Part shown: positions 35,381-46,085 of the stretch, in pieces
Position numbering within the stretch: the first letter of the stretch is position 1
How the letters are laid out: every line of letters begins with the position of its first letter
Program-made: the position numbers and the translations under genes
NCBI GenBank assembly: GCA_018342105.1
Contig: JAFIRS010004570.1
Coordinates: 1-64,000, forward strand
Source: Gonioctena quinquepunctata
Taxonomy: Eukaryota; Arthropoda; Insecta; Coleoptera; Chrysomelidae
Direction of reading: 5' to 3'
DNA length: 64,000 bases
Notes under the pieces: model-generated
What the model was told of the DNA's origin: nothing
What the model saw: only the letters and a program-made list of their open reading frames with translations
The model's database searches: none

Positions 35381-35766
35381 AAATAAATAAAGCGTTTTAT
35401 GTCTCACGCACAGGCTTGATGCCTTAGTGAGTTTGCGGTTTATTGAATGTAAGCCATATATAAAAAAAAAATGTATTCAATAAACTATTTATTATTATTA
35501 TTATTATTATTATATTATAATGTTAGGAATCAATATTAATATTAAAAAGTGAGACCAATTCAAGCTATTGTATATTGTTAATATCAGATGCATAAGGAAT
35601 ATTGTGAATTAAATTAAATTGTACAAAACCCACGCGCAACTTCAGTTTTAGTGGAAATTCCATGTTTATTTACATTTCAACAATTCTAGTGTTGATTCTG
35701 TACTAATAACATTTGGTAAATGAACTTATTATTATTATTACTATTATTATTATTATATTATTATTA
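35216..35766. other. Low-complexity interval with (AT)n and (ATT)n tracts
   Basis: (AT)n at about 35338-35373 and (ATT)n at about 35494-35516 and 35728-35766. The segment 35380-35516 (GCGTTTTATGTCTCACGCAC onward, ending in TTTATTATTATT) looks like another retrotransposon 3' end reduced to its tail. No coding content. Confidence 0.5.
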
Positions 35767-36033
35767 TCAGTAATTTAGCGTTACGTTCCAAATTGTTTTA
35801 CAGTTAATTCTTTGTACTGATCGCCCTTCTGCGTACGCATATCCAGCCCAGTCCGTTAATATTTCTGCCAGAACATTAATTTGTGTTTTTTCATCCAAAG
35901 TATGGTTTTTCTCATTACATGAGCTCATAAACTGACGCAACACGTATTTTCTGTTCTGTTTTGTGTTATTTGGTTCGTTTTCCAACACATTTTCTTCAAT
36001 AGCTTGTAATGAAGCCCGACCGAAACGAGACAT
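35767..36033 (-). pseudogene. Crypton/KIAA1958-like protein, N-terminal fragment
   Basis: An 88-codon frame starting MSRFGRASLQAIEENVL, followed by NTKQNRKYVLRQFMSSC, LAEILTDWAGYAYAEG and KTIWNVTLNY. This order resembles the N-terminal region of KIAA1958-like proteins, which descend from Crypton tyrosine-recombinase transposons and are abundant in insect repeats. The catalytic recombinase domain is absent: the frame ends at an AT-rich (ATT)n tract. It is a fragment or a captured N-terminus. The family call is from memory of the motif style and is uncertain. Confidence 0.45.
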
Positions 36034-36415
36034 TTTTAATAAATGATATTTTTGACATTACTTGTCAAACTGACGTTACTTATGAATTGTCGCTGTATTA
36101 TCAAAGTGTACAATGGAATTGCCATGGATATGAACTGTGCAATTATCGGTCTACAGTGCAATTATCACAGTGCTCTTTCGCTTTCTACAATGCAATTTTT
36201 GCTGTAATTTGGGCGATAATTGCACTCCATTTACATGGGATTTTTGACAGGGGGAAATATTCCATTCAATATTCTGAATCAATTCATAATTTTCCGTCTG
36301 CTTTCTAGTTCGTCGATTTTATATATTTTTGGCTAGATGTATATGGAGGAAAACTTTGGTTTACTCTGAATTTGAAGTTGAGGAAGCGTACGAACCTCTT
36401 TAATAATAATAATAA

Positions 36416-37327
36416 GGGCGAGTAGTTTGCGTCAACACATGTTCACCTCCTACGAGAGATGAAGATGGGTTGCGGAAACTTAGGTGGCTACCTCCAAGTG
36501 GTATCGCTGGATAACGGGGTTGACAAGGAAAATCCAGTGGGAATGACCAGAAATGGTCAAAACCTGCGGATCTCTAAGTCAATCTCAAACCAAATGCCAC
36601 CACAACATGGCTTAATCCAAGGCGTCAAGCGACCCGTGCCGAGAGATGGATGATACCTGAGCCAGTCAGGTATAAAAAAAACGGAGCCTCTGGGATACAT
36701 GGCGACCTCCCAGAGTAATCTGCCTTACACCTGCGCAGGGGGCACCGCAGGTGTGGACGACCCTTTTCCCTACACAAACAACCCTGGGGAACTTCCAGTT
36801 GAAGAAGACCCAACACCGATAGCGGGTATGGAAGTCGAGGAGATTCCAGTTGAATCACACTCGGCAACAGAAACCGTGAACCCAACCGAGGAGGGATCAG
36901 CAGATGGTCGAACACCTACTGAGAAACTCCCGGAAACAGAGTGGATTCCAAAGCCATTTGGTAAAATGTAAACCAAAAATATTCTTCAGCTCATCAAAAC
37001 CCAGGACATGGGGATAGATACTGAAGAATGGCTTGTCATCAAGAGACAAGAGGAGGCCTCGGGTCTAACTCTTGTCTTTCAATCTTCGACTGTGACGCCC
37101 TAAGTAGTAGGCGACACAGAATCTTTGGAGAGATCAGCCCGGAAACAGGCATGAATCCGAAGAACCTTATCAACAGGCTTCTAAACCTAATTAAAGGCAC
37201 AAACCTGTTTGAATGAGGAACCACTGACGACAGAGTGATACAATAGACCCCAGCTGGTCGCAGTGTCAAGGGAAGCTAAGTGCCAACCCTGTCTCTGGCT
37301 CGTCAGCCTCAAACCAACCAACCAACC
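36416..37327 (+). mobile_element. Unclassified element between TAA repeats
   Basis: 912 bp of comparatively GC-rich sequence sharply bounded by TAATAATAA on both sides (36401-36415 and 37328-37338), starting GGGCGAGTAG and ending in an (AACC)n run. Readable text runs on the plus strand: a frame to 36653 with SQSG-like ending, a Pro/Glu/Thr-rich frame at 36699-36971 (VEEDPTPIAGMEVEEIPVES), then NILQLIKTQDMGIDTEEWLV and IKRQEEASGLTLVF (about 36975-37080), which recalls the insect DUF4780 type found in retroelement-linked proteins. No RT is present. It may be an internally deleted TAA-targeting retroelement of the Dong type; the 3' end does not match the R4-like copy at 1-3309. Confidence 0.55.
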
Positions 37328-37339
37328 TAATAATAATAG

Positions 37340-37900
37340 TTTTTTTATGATCGAATATCACATATTGGAACCAAAGTAATATGAAACATTGATAATGAAA
37401 CCAATGAAACTTTCAATGAAGTTTTTTATCTGAATTATATAGAAGTATGACCGAAAATGTAGAATATAACAAAAACAATTGTTGACAGCTTTTCTACCAA
37501 CGAATTTCTTGCGTCGACATACGGTTTCATAACTACATACTCTTTTTTTCGGTTTTCAAAATATTTCATTGAAGTTTCTTTTTGTTCGAATCCTGTATTA
37601 TTCGTAAAACAACGAAATATAAAACATAATCATTTTTACTAACGAACATCTTTACGATTATATCGTCGTATACACATCTTTAGTGACCAATGATAGTGTC
37701 AATTGAGTTTTTTTTTTCAGTTATATCGTAGATGTATGACGAAGAATGCGGATTATGAAAAGAAAGGATATTAAAATAATAAAACCGCAGCATTTGAATA
37801 TCTCTACGATAATATCGTCTTAAACACATCCTTGATAGTTTCAATTTTTTATTATTAAATTATGACTTGAAAGCGGATTATAGAAAATATTAATGAAATG
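37340..37900. repeat. Diverged tandem repeat
   Basis: The phrase CCAATGATAGTGTCAATTGA (about 37687) and variants (near 37395 and 37838) recur with a following TTTTTTATCTGAATTATAT-type block and a TATGACGAAGAATG-type block. Another copy lies at about 40493-40580. Units are too diverged to give a fixed period. Confidence 0.45.
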
Positions 37901-38104
37901 AAAAGTCGGGAGGTTAAGCCGCCGCATTTTTGCTGCCAAAATTTTCTCTTCCGTAGGAAACCATCACCATCAGAACGTCGGGTCCATCATTTTCTGAATT
38001 TGTTTCAATAAAATCCCCACTAAAGTTTTCTTTCAGATCAAAAATAAATCTAACTCTGAAACTAAATAAAAATTATAAAAAATTTGAAGACAAACTTTTA
38101 TTTA

Positions 38105-38265
38105 TACAGATGCACTAAAAAGGGAAAAACTAATTTATTTCATTGTTTGATCTACCTATTTTGTATCCGCGGCAAGCTTTTGAATCTGTTACTCACAGAA
38201 TAACCAAGTTCAAACAATGAAAGAGATTATTTTTTCCTTTTTAGTGCATTCGTATGAATAAAAGC
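38105..38265. repeat. Hairpin repeat, copy 3
   Basis: Close relative of copy 1 at 6198-6408: arms TTTATACAGATGCACTAAAA and TTTTTAGTGCATTCGTATG, with the same loop text GTATCCGCGGCAAGC and inner TTACTCACAGAATAACC. The left inner arm has lost the GTGAGTAAC half, so the palindrome is shortened. Core repeats with a CAGA tract follow at 38440, as after copy 1. Confidence 0.75.
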
Positions 38266-38439
38266 TTGTCTTTAAACAATTTTTTTATAATTTCTATTTT
38301 TCACTTTTTAGTTTTATTTTATTAACGACTAATAAAAGCTTGTTTATATTGTTTATTTATTTTTTAGTATTTATGATGTTGAATAACTAGTTTAGTAATG
38401 TTCATCTGATTTATTTTTGAATTTTGACAAAAGAATCAT

Positions 38440-38935
38440 AATTTCCGACCCCGAAAATTCCTAGATATCAATTTTGAATAGAATCGGACCATGATCACAA
38501 AAATTGTCCGCCATATTGGAGGCGCCATTTTGTTGTTTTTTCCTAACGAAAATTTCATAATGCATTGTCACCGGAATTATGTACAATTGACAAATTTCAA
38601 ATCAATCGGACGATTATAAGTGGGTCAAATTGAACTTGCAAAATTTGATAACAGACAGACAGAGACACAGACAGACAGACATGACAGAACGACACCGGAA
38701 CAGGTGAAACTGAATGAGAACTTAAAAAAAATTCTTCGACCCCAAAAACCCCCATATACCAATTTTGAATAGAATCGTACCATAATCACAAAACTCATCC
38801 GCCATTTTGAAGCCGCCATGTTGAATTTTTGAATTTTGACAAAAAATCGAAATCTTCTTCCCGAAAACCCCTAGATACCAATTTTGAATAGAGTCGGAAC
38901 ATACCTGCCAAATTTCAAATCAATCAGACGATTAG
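38440..38935. repeat. Core repeat with CAGA tract, second locus
   Basis: One and a half units of the same family as 6480-8930: TTTTGAATAGAATCGGACCA at about 38482-38501, CCATATTGG, ATGCATTGTCACCGG, AATCAATCGGACGATTA, then an imperfect ACAGACAGACAG tract (38651-38682) and CGGAACAGGTGAAAC. A partial unit follows to about 38935. A further short piece is at 40370-40470. Confidence 0.8.
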
Positions 38936-39060
38936 ACCCCGCAATCATGATACGTCGTCGGCACGGCTAGCCCATGTCGCGACGGCCATCAGTAGGCCTT
39001 CAGACTACCACCCGCTTCATTACATAGCGGGACTTCAGCGGGTTGACAGAGTCAAGATGA
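38936..39060. other. GC-richer unassigned block
   Basis: About 125 bp with CGTCGTCGGCACGGCTAGCC and CCGCTTCATTACATAGCGGG, the latter able to pair as a short hairpin (CCCGC...GCGGG). It stands out from the AT-rich surroundings and abuts a truncated core repeat. I do not recognise it as an RNA gene: no tRNA cloverleaf and no rRNA match that I can recall. A short retroelement remnant is possible. Confidence 0.3.
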
Positions 39061-39530
39061 ACTGATATTGTATGGTACAGATTATGGTGCGATTGCGGGT
39101 ATCCTACTAATCAACCGCGTAATTCCACTGTTGGGATTTCATCAATGATCTATGCAATTATACAGGGGCGTCCAATTCAAAATGCAGTACATGGAAGTAT
39201 AGGGTATCTTGGAAGGCCATGAGCATAAAGATGGTTTCAATGAAAACAACATGGTCCATATAAGCGCCTAAGAACAATCTAGCATTATATCTTCGAAAAC
39301 AATGAAACTTCAATGAAGATAGGTCATTATTGTACATAATAAATTCACCAAAGATTCAGAATCGACTGATTCATGGACTAGATATATACAATTCACTGTT
39401 TTCACTCCCTAAGCCACTAATTGTAGATGATTTCTGAAACTGTAGAGCCGGATTGTTCCTATTTACCTAAACAGACAATTTTTTCTTCGTTTCAACCATT
39501 TTTATTGTATTTCAAATGATTTCCAAGATA

Positions 39531-39886
39531 GAGCTCGTCCAATATTGAAACGACCGTTTGGTAGGTAGAGAGAATCCTCACCAGTGTCTTGGCATGCAGC
39601 GTTTGAAAGGTTAGGTTTGTTTGATTAATAAATAGGTAGTGCAGTTATTTTTTCAACTTTTCTTATAAAAATATATCTATATCCTATATCTATGAGTTAT
39701 AGGAGTGTAAGTTCTCTACGTCTCCTGTATCGCCTATTGTTCTCTACGTCTCCTGTATCGCCTATACCAAATAATTTGATACGCCTATGGAATTTCTATC
39801 AATAGCCATAGTTCGGGCATCTTCGAGAAGAATTGGTTGTTAGGTAGGGGAAGGCCAAAGTGGTCGTTTCAATATTGGACGAGCTC
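39531..39886. mobile_element. TA-flanked MITE, 356 bp
   Basis: The termini GAGCTCGTCCAATATTGAAA and TTTCAATATTGGACGAGCTC are perfect inverted copies; the pairing continues through CGACC for 25 bp in all. TA lies on both sides (39529-39530 and 39887-39888). The interior has no coding content and includes a direct duplication of GTTCTCTACGTCTCCTGTAT (about 39709 and 39739). This is a typical Tc1/mariner-type MITE. Confidence 0.9.
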
Positions 39887-39888
39887 TA

Positions 39889-42800
39889 CTCATCCATATT
39901 TCCCACATATTGCATTTTGAACTGGTCTGGAAAAATATTTCCACCGAATAGTTAAAATGACAACACACAAATCTGAAAAAATTATCGCCACTGTGATTAT
40001 TTTTCATGACCATATATCACAATGACCAATGACCAACAAAATAGAAAATACCCGATTTGACATCCTACACGAAATCAGCAGTAGGGCCAACTGCGAACGT
40101 GATTTTCAGTAATGCCAATGTTGCAAGTCCATCTACAGAGATCGCAGCGGTGCAGCGCGTAATGCCACATACTGTGTCAAAACGACATCAGCGCGATTAT
40201 CGCAAATCTTTAACGGGTAATTTCTGGCTAAATTCAAAACATCCATAATAAATATGCGTAGATTCAGCCAAAGCGGCAAAACTAATATTATTCCAATTAT
40301 TTAGCGACATCGGTGTGCCGCTGCCGACATCTTACCGCAGTTAACAGCAACGCTCATTCATGTTTGCTGGGGAAGTAGGTCAAATTTAACTTGCAAGAAT
40401 TGAATACAGACAGACACACAGATAAACAGACACCGTGACAGGTGAAACTGAATAAAAGCTTGTGATAAATATAAAATACTAATAAATTCGTCATATACAC
40501 ATTTTTGGTGACCAATGATAGTTTCAATGAAGTTTTTTCTGGATTATCTACAAGAAGTATTACAAAAAATGCTAAATATAACAACAAAAAACAAGCAAAA
40601 ACTCTCGCTGATGATGCCGCCATAATTTAGTAAACATACTCTTCCGAGAAAAATATGTGAAGGCGGATTTGAATAGGATATCATTATCTTCCAATATTCA
40701 CCGATGCCGTTAACTCTGGTTATATTACCTTCCGTAAAATTTGAAGTCTGTACCAACGATGGGAACTTCAGAAGTTGTATTGAAACTTTGGAGTGAAAGT
40801 CCATACGAAAATGAAACTAATTTTATTGGGCTATTGTCCCAACGTGAGCAACGCTGGATCATGATCGCATGGTATTCTGTTGACAGCGTGAATGTCATAT
40901 TACCATGTAACTTTTTTAAATGAAATTTTTGCATAACTGGTCGAAGATCGAGGAAATGGGTTAGCTCATTTGGAGCCACTGCGATATAATTGAGCCTGCG
41001 ACCTCCATGAAGCCTATTTTATAATTTATACACAAAAATCTCCATCGACTAAGGTATGTTCTTGATATTATTTGTATGTATGTATTGGCGTTTCTATCCA
41101 AGACCGTGCCCACTATATTTTTTCGCGTCCAGAGACAGCGTATTTGGCGTTATTCTCAAAGGGTACGATATCCTCTCTCGTCGTGGGTTTCGCTTATCCT
41201 CTATCGGTGACATCAACTGAGTCTGATCTTTCGTGTTTTGCCCCATTCGATAGGGGAGCTCACTGCAATGTTTTACCACCAGTAAGCGTATAACGTTAAC
41301 AAAGCGCAATGATATTTGCGTCATTTAATCGTACCTGCTCATACAAAAATTTAAAAACCCACGACCAGTCAGTAGCGTATTAGGAATTTTGCTTGGAGGG
41401 GTGGGTAATGATATAAACAACCTCTACTTATAGGTACAAAAAACATAAGTATTTTTTTTTCATTCAAATTCAAACAAAAATACAAAATGTTATAAAATAA
41501 AACAATATATACATATACTTATAAATAAGTACAAAAACAAAAATTTCTTCCGTTAAAATAAAAATCAAAAATGAAATCCAATATCCTGTGTTTCTTATTT
41601 GCAAACCTTTCAATAACATTTATTTGCTTATCTCTATGGACATGAAGTAGACCCAATCCAAACAACCGCTCCTGTTGCACCTTTGATCGCAGCCAAGTTT
41701 TCAAGAAAAACTTCGTTCAGCGGATACCCCACTAGCAATGTATTCAAAATATGAAGACACTTTTTTATCAAGGAAAATATGTTAGCGTCACAAGATTTGA
41801 GAAGAAAAAAAATTTAAAAATTCAAAAAATTATAGTATCAGCTGAACACTTGAAAGAATGTAATTTCGTTGGGAAGTAATGTTTTCATTGAATTTTGATA
41901 ATGTGAGGCTATTGTTATTCAAGTAATTTTTTTGAAACCGCCGATTTTATTTAAACCCGAATAGTTGTTCACAGAATGACTTTGCTTGAATCGATATTTC
42001 AGATTATTATCAGTTTTATGACTGACAAGGCATTTTACAACGTTTAAAACAATACGTAGTTTGTTTATAAAATATTTATAACCAAATGGATAATTTGAAT
42101 ATTAAAAAAAAAAATCTGCATAAGGTTGCTAAGAATTTATTAAAATTGAAAAAAACAAAAAATTCCTAATTTTTTTTCAATGGTAACTTTTTTTTATTAT
42201 TTAAATAATATATTGATAATTCATGTTCCTTTAAAATTGATGATTGGTTATTCTCTACTCAATAGGATTTTTTTTATTAATAATTTCATTGTTTATTCAC
42301 TCAACAATTAGTTCTTAACAAACTTTGACATTTTATATTTGTTATAATCATATCAAACTCATAACAACCTAATGCGAAAAATAATTTTTGAAAAATATTC
42401 AACTCATCCATTTGTTTATAAATATTATATGAACATATAGCGTATTTTAATCCCCCCTACTCCTTCCCCGAAGTAGCATTTTAAGTGGACGGAACGTAGC
42501 AGCCATTATTCTGGAAAACTTTGAAGTGAACCACTGCCACGTTATATACACGGTTCTATCACGCGACGGCTACCAAAATGGCAAATACCTTTTTGGTGGC
42601 CGCAACTTTCCGATCTACGTTCCTGGATCTCAGATAGCCACATTCCAACCACGTTGTGGTGGATATGTAGTGGCCGACCCTAGACACGTTAAACAACTGA
42701 CTGCGATTGTGTAAATAATATGTAGCTCGATCTCTGTTCAGCAACATATTTCTGTGATAAATGTTCCTCATTCTTCCATTTTGCCTGATTCATTTCGAAC

Positions 42801-44255
42801 ACTCGATCGAACTCGATATAACATATAAACAAACATACGCGTAAGTAAGTATATTGAATTTGGATACTTCTGATCGGGATAAAATTAAAACGATTGAAAG
42901 TTTTATGTGAACTATCGGTGTTGTAGCTCGATTGTGAGCACGCGCCATCTGAATATGCTTTATTCAAGGAAAACATTATAATTTTGGAAATAACTCGCCT
43001 CTGAAATTATGTACTTAAATCCCTCAAACATTGTTTTATCATTCTTGGTTAGTTGAAACAAATACTAACGTAACAAATTACTACGTTTGATGCAGTGCTG
43101 CTGACAAATGAATCTTTAATGAATATTTCGATCATTTTTTTAATAATGACGACCCAGCATTTTCTGTAAATATGGCGGCTTTTAGAGAATATAACTTTTA
43201 AGTGGCAGAAAGTGTAAATATACCACTCTAAAGCTCCTCCCATCATGGAGTGCCCAGTGGAACTGAATTATTAACTTTTTCAACACTGGAAAGTGGCACC
43301 CACGTTGTAGGCCCATGATTCACCACTTCAAAGTTATAACCTGAAGATTACAATAGGTCCTATACCCTTGAAGGCACGAACACGTCGAGCTATTATAACC
43401 TGCCACTTCAAAGTTATAACCTCGAAATTTCCTGTACACGTTCATTAATTGTTAAAAAAGGACATGTCGCAAGTATAGTGGATTTATGCAGCTCCAATCA
43501 ACAATTAACAAGTATCAAGTAACAATTATCAATCAACAAGTAACGAAAATGATGGCATTTATGCAAACAGAATGAACAATTGAAGTATAAATAGTAAGCA
43601 GGAGCACAAGTCAGAGATCCATCTATTTAAGTTAACCTTTTTGACACTTCAAAATTAAGGAAAATTGTCTATTGAAAATGCATAACCTATTTCATATTGA
43701 ATGAATTTTTTAATAGTTTTCGTCATCGCACGGACCAATCCACGGTCACTTCAAAATCAAGGGAAATTGTCTATTGAAAACGCATTTCATATTGAATAAA
43801 TATCAACTTTTTGTAAGCCACAATGAAATAATTTGAGAAAACTTAGGTTAGCTTTCGTCATCGCGCGAAAAGGTGAATTTTGAAGGGTATTGTAATTTGT
43901 AGTGACTTTTATTGAATGCGAGCTGTAGTTATCACTTATGGAGATAACAAGAACGTGGCAACCATCACCACACATCACAATCAAGTGCCTGCCACATTGA
44001 AGGTTTTATGGAAGTTACCAAAACGACACCAAAACTATCGCTCTTGAAAGTGACTGTGATATTTAAAGTGATACATGATGGTTACCGCAATGGTTATTTT
44101 CCACTTTTAGTTCGGAAACCTTCAGTGGCCGTAATATTTTAGTAACCTCAAATGACACTAATGAGTTATAGAACTGTGGAGTGGCTACCATAGATGGGAA
44201 TTCGTGACTACAACCATACACATATACAATTTTTGTTATTCTAACTGTAAAAACT
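39889..44255. other. Non-coding region with scattered short repeats
   Basis: It contains a (CAGA)n core-repeat scrap at 40370-40470, a 37.6-kb-type repeat scrap at 40493-40580, AT-rich filler (41400-42450), and two related segments near 42520-42640 and 44040-44160. A roughly 103-bp duplication near 43643 and 43746 shares GGGAAATTGTCTATTGAAAA-type text. Open frames of 60-95 codons here match nothing I know. Confidence 0.4.
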
Positions 44256-44880
44256 CAAGATGGCGGCTCCAAAATGGTGGACGAGTTTTGTGATTATGGT
44301 CCGATTCTATTCAAAATTGGTATGTAGGGGTTTTTGGAGTCGAATATTGTGATTCTTTCGTGAAAATTGAAAAATTCAGGATGGCGGCTCCAAAATGGCG
44401 GACGAGTTTTGTGATTATGGTCCGATTCTCTTCAAAATTGGTATGTAGGGGGTTTTTGAAGTCAAATATTATAATTCTTTCGTGAAAATTTAAAAATTCA
44501 AGATGACGGCTCCAAAATGGCGGACGAGTTTTGTGATTATGGTCCGACTCTCTTCAAAATTGGTATGTAGGAATTTTTGAAGTCAAATATTATATTCTTT
44601 CGTGAAAATTTAAAAATTCAAGATGACGGCTCCGAAATGGCGGAAGAGTTTTGTGATTATGGTTCGATTCTATTCAAAATTGGTATGAGGGGGTTTTTGG
44701 AGTCGAATATTATGATTCTTTTGTAAAATTGAAAAATTCAAGTTGGCGGCTCTAAAATGGAGCACCAGTTTTGTGATTATGGTTCGATTCTATTCAAAAT
44801 TGGTATGAGGGGGTTTTGGAGTCGAATATTATGATCCTTCCGTGAAAATTGGAAAATTCAAGATGGCGGGAGATTTGGAC
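44256..44880. repeat. 120-bp tandem array, about 5.2 units
   Basis: The phrase ATGGCGGCTCC (or ATGACGGCTCC) recurs at about 44260, 44381, 44503, 44623, 44743 and 44863, giving a period of 120-122 bp. Each unit carries GTTTTGTGATTATGGTCCGA, TTCAAAATTGGTATG, a run of G, GGAGTCGAATATT and TTCTTTCGTGAAAATT. The text is the reverse complement of part of the 6480-8930 core repeat (GCCGCCAT, AATCGGACCATAATCAC, ATACCAATTTTGAA) without the CAGA tract, so it is an independent amplification of half of that unit. Confidence 0.9.
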
Positions 44881-45299
44881 GTTTTTCTAAAATTGGTATA
44901 TTGACAACGTTAAAATCTTTGAATAACTTCTAAAATCGAGATTTGACTATTAATACCTGTACACATTAATGATTTGGAAAATAATCACAGTTACTGATAG
45001 TCATCACTTAATTAATAGTGGATTAGAACAAATAATAGTTTGAAAAAATAAAAAAAACACGCTTTTATGAATAAACCAAACTAAAAAGTAGAAAACAAAT
45101 AATAGTTTAAAAAACTAAAAAACGCGCTTTTTATAAAAAAACGACCTAAAAAATAAATAAATAATAGTTTAAAAAAACTAAGTGGTAGATTTAGTAGGGA
45201 TTACGTGATAACCACCGAGTCGAAGTTGCAGTATCAGTTTGCGTCACTATAATATTACCCTAACTCTCAGATTTTTTCGTGACAAAAATACTACTATTG
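44881..45299. repeat. AT-rich interval with AATAATAGTTT repeat
   Basis: AATAATAGTTT recurs at about 45031, 45098 and 45160, two of the units containing an AACGCGCTTTTTATAAAA-like block. Such A/T-rich units with a central CGCG occur commonly in insect repeats. No gene. Confidence 0.55.
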
Positions 45300-45880
45300 C
45301 TTAATTTGTACATTCAAACGCAAAAAAATTTTTTTTTTCACCTATTTTGTAGCATTTTAACGCAAAATGAGAATAAACATTTTGTAGAACTATACATCTA
45401 CTCTCAAAATCTTTCTGGTAAATTGGATTCGAACCACCTATAACACATTCAGGTCTGCTGGAATGAAGTGCATAAAATAATTCAGATTGCAATTATGCCA
45501 AAACTACTGGTCCGACAGTGCCTGACTTTCTCGCACATAAAGTACATAGTGATCACTACTATGTCGTGGAAAGCCTGCACTACAACTTAAAAAGAGGCGC
45601 AGTTATGAATTAAAAATAATGTTGGTTTTTCTGGTTTTTCTCCGTTACTATCGAAATGGCTTCATTAGTTTTCGAGTTACAAGTCATAAACGATATAAAA
45701 TTAAAAAAATGCTTTAAATGTTCATAAAAAAGTGAGCAATGACAGTTGCGAGTGAAAACATAACAGGTTATAACTACGACTCGTCTTCCGTATATGGCAC
45801 ATTCGTTTTCCTGGTAGTATTTTTATCGAAGAATCAATAGAGCAGAAAATCTTTATTGATTGGCCTACAACCAGATATCT
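45300..45880. repeat. Dispersed repeat, copy A
   Basis: About 560 bp that matches 55240-55803 in the same orientation at moderate identity: shared phrases include AATGAGAATA, GAACTATAC.TCTACT, TTGCAATTAT, CACTACAACTTAAAAA, GGCTTCATTAGTTTTC and GAGCAATGA.AGTTGCGAGT, ending in GATTGGCCTA. No protein or RNA function is recognised. Confidence 0.65.
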
Positions 45881-46085
45881 TTCGAGTTGTTTCTTGAAAG
45901 TACTTTCATATTTTAAGCTTTTGATGGAGATAGGTGAATTGTTGAAAATCTTTGCACCGATTCAAGCTGGAGCTCAATAATAATTATTACATTTGGAAAG
46001 TGGTAATCATTAATCATCACAAAGATACAGATTTTGAATATGTAGAGACCTGTACAGGTCAGAATATCGAATCTTCTGAAGATTT

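Noticed and set aside
38978..39040. A tRNA or small structured RNA in the GC-rich block
   Set aside because: No cloverleaf, no A/B-box pair, and the short hairpin alone is not evidence for an RNA gene.
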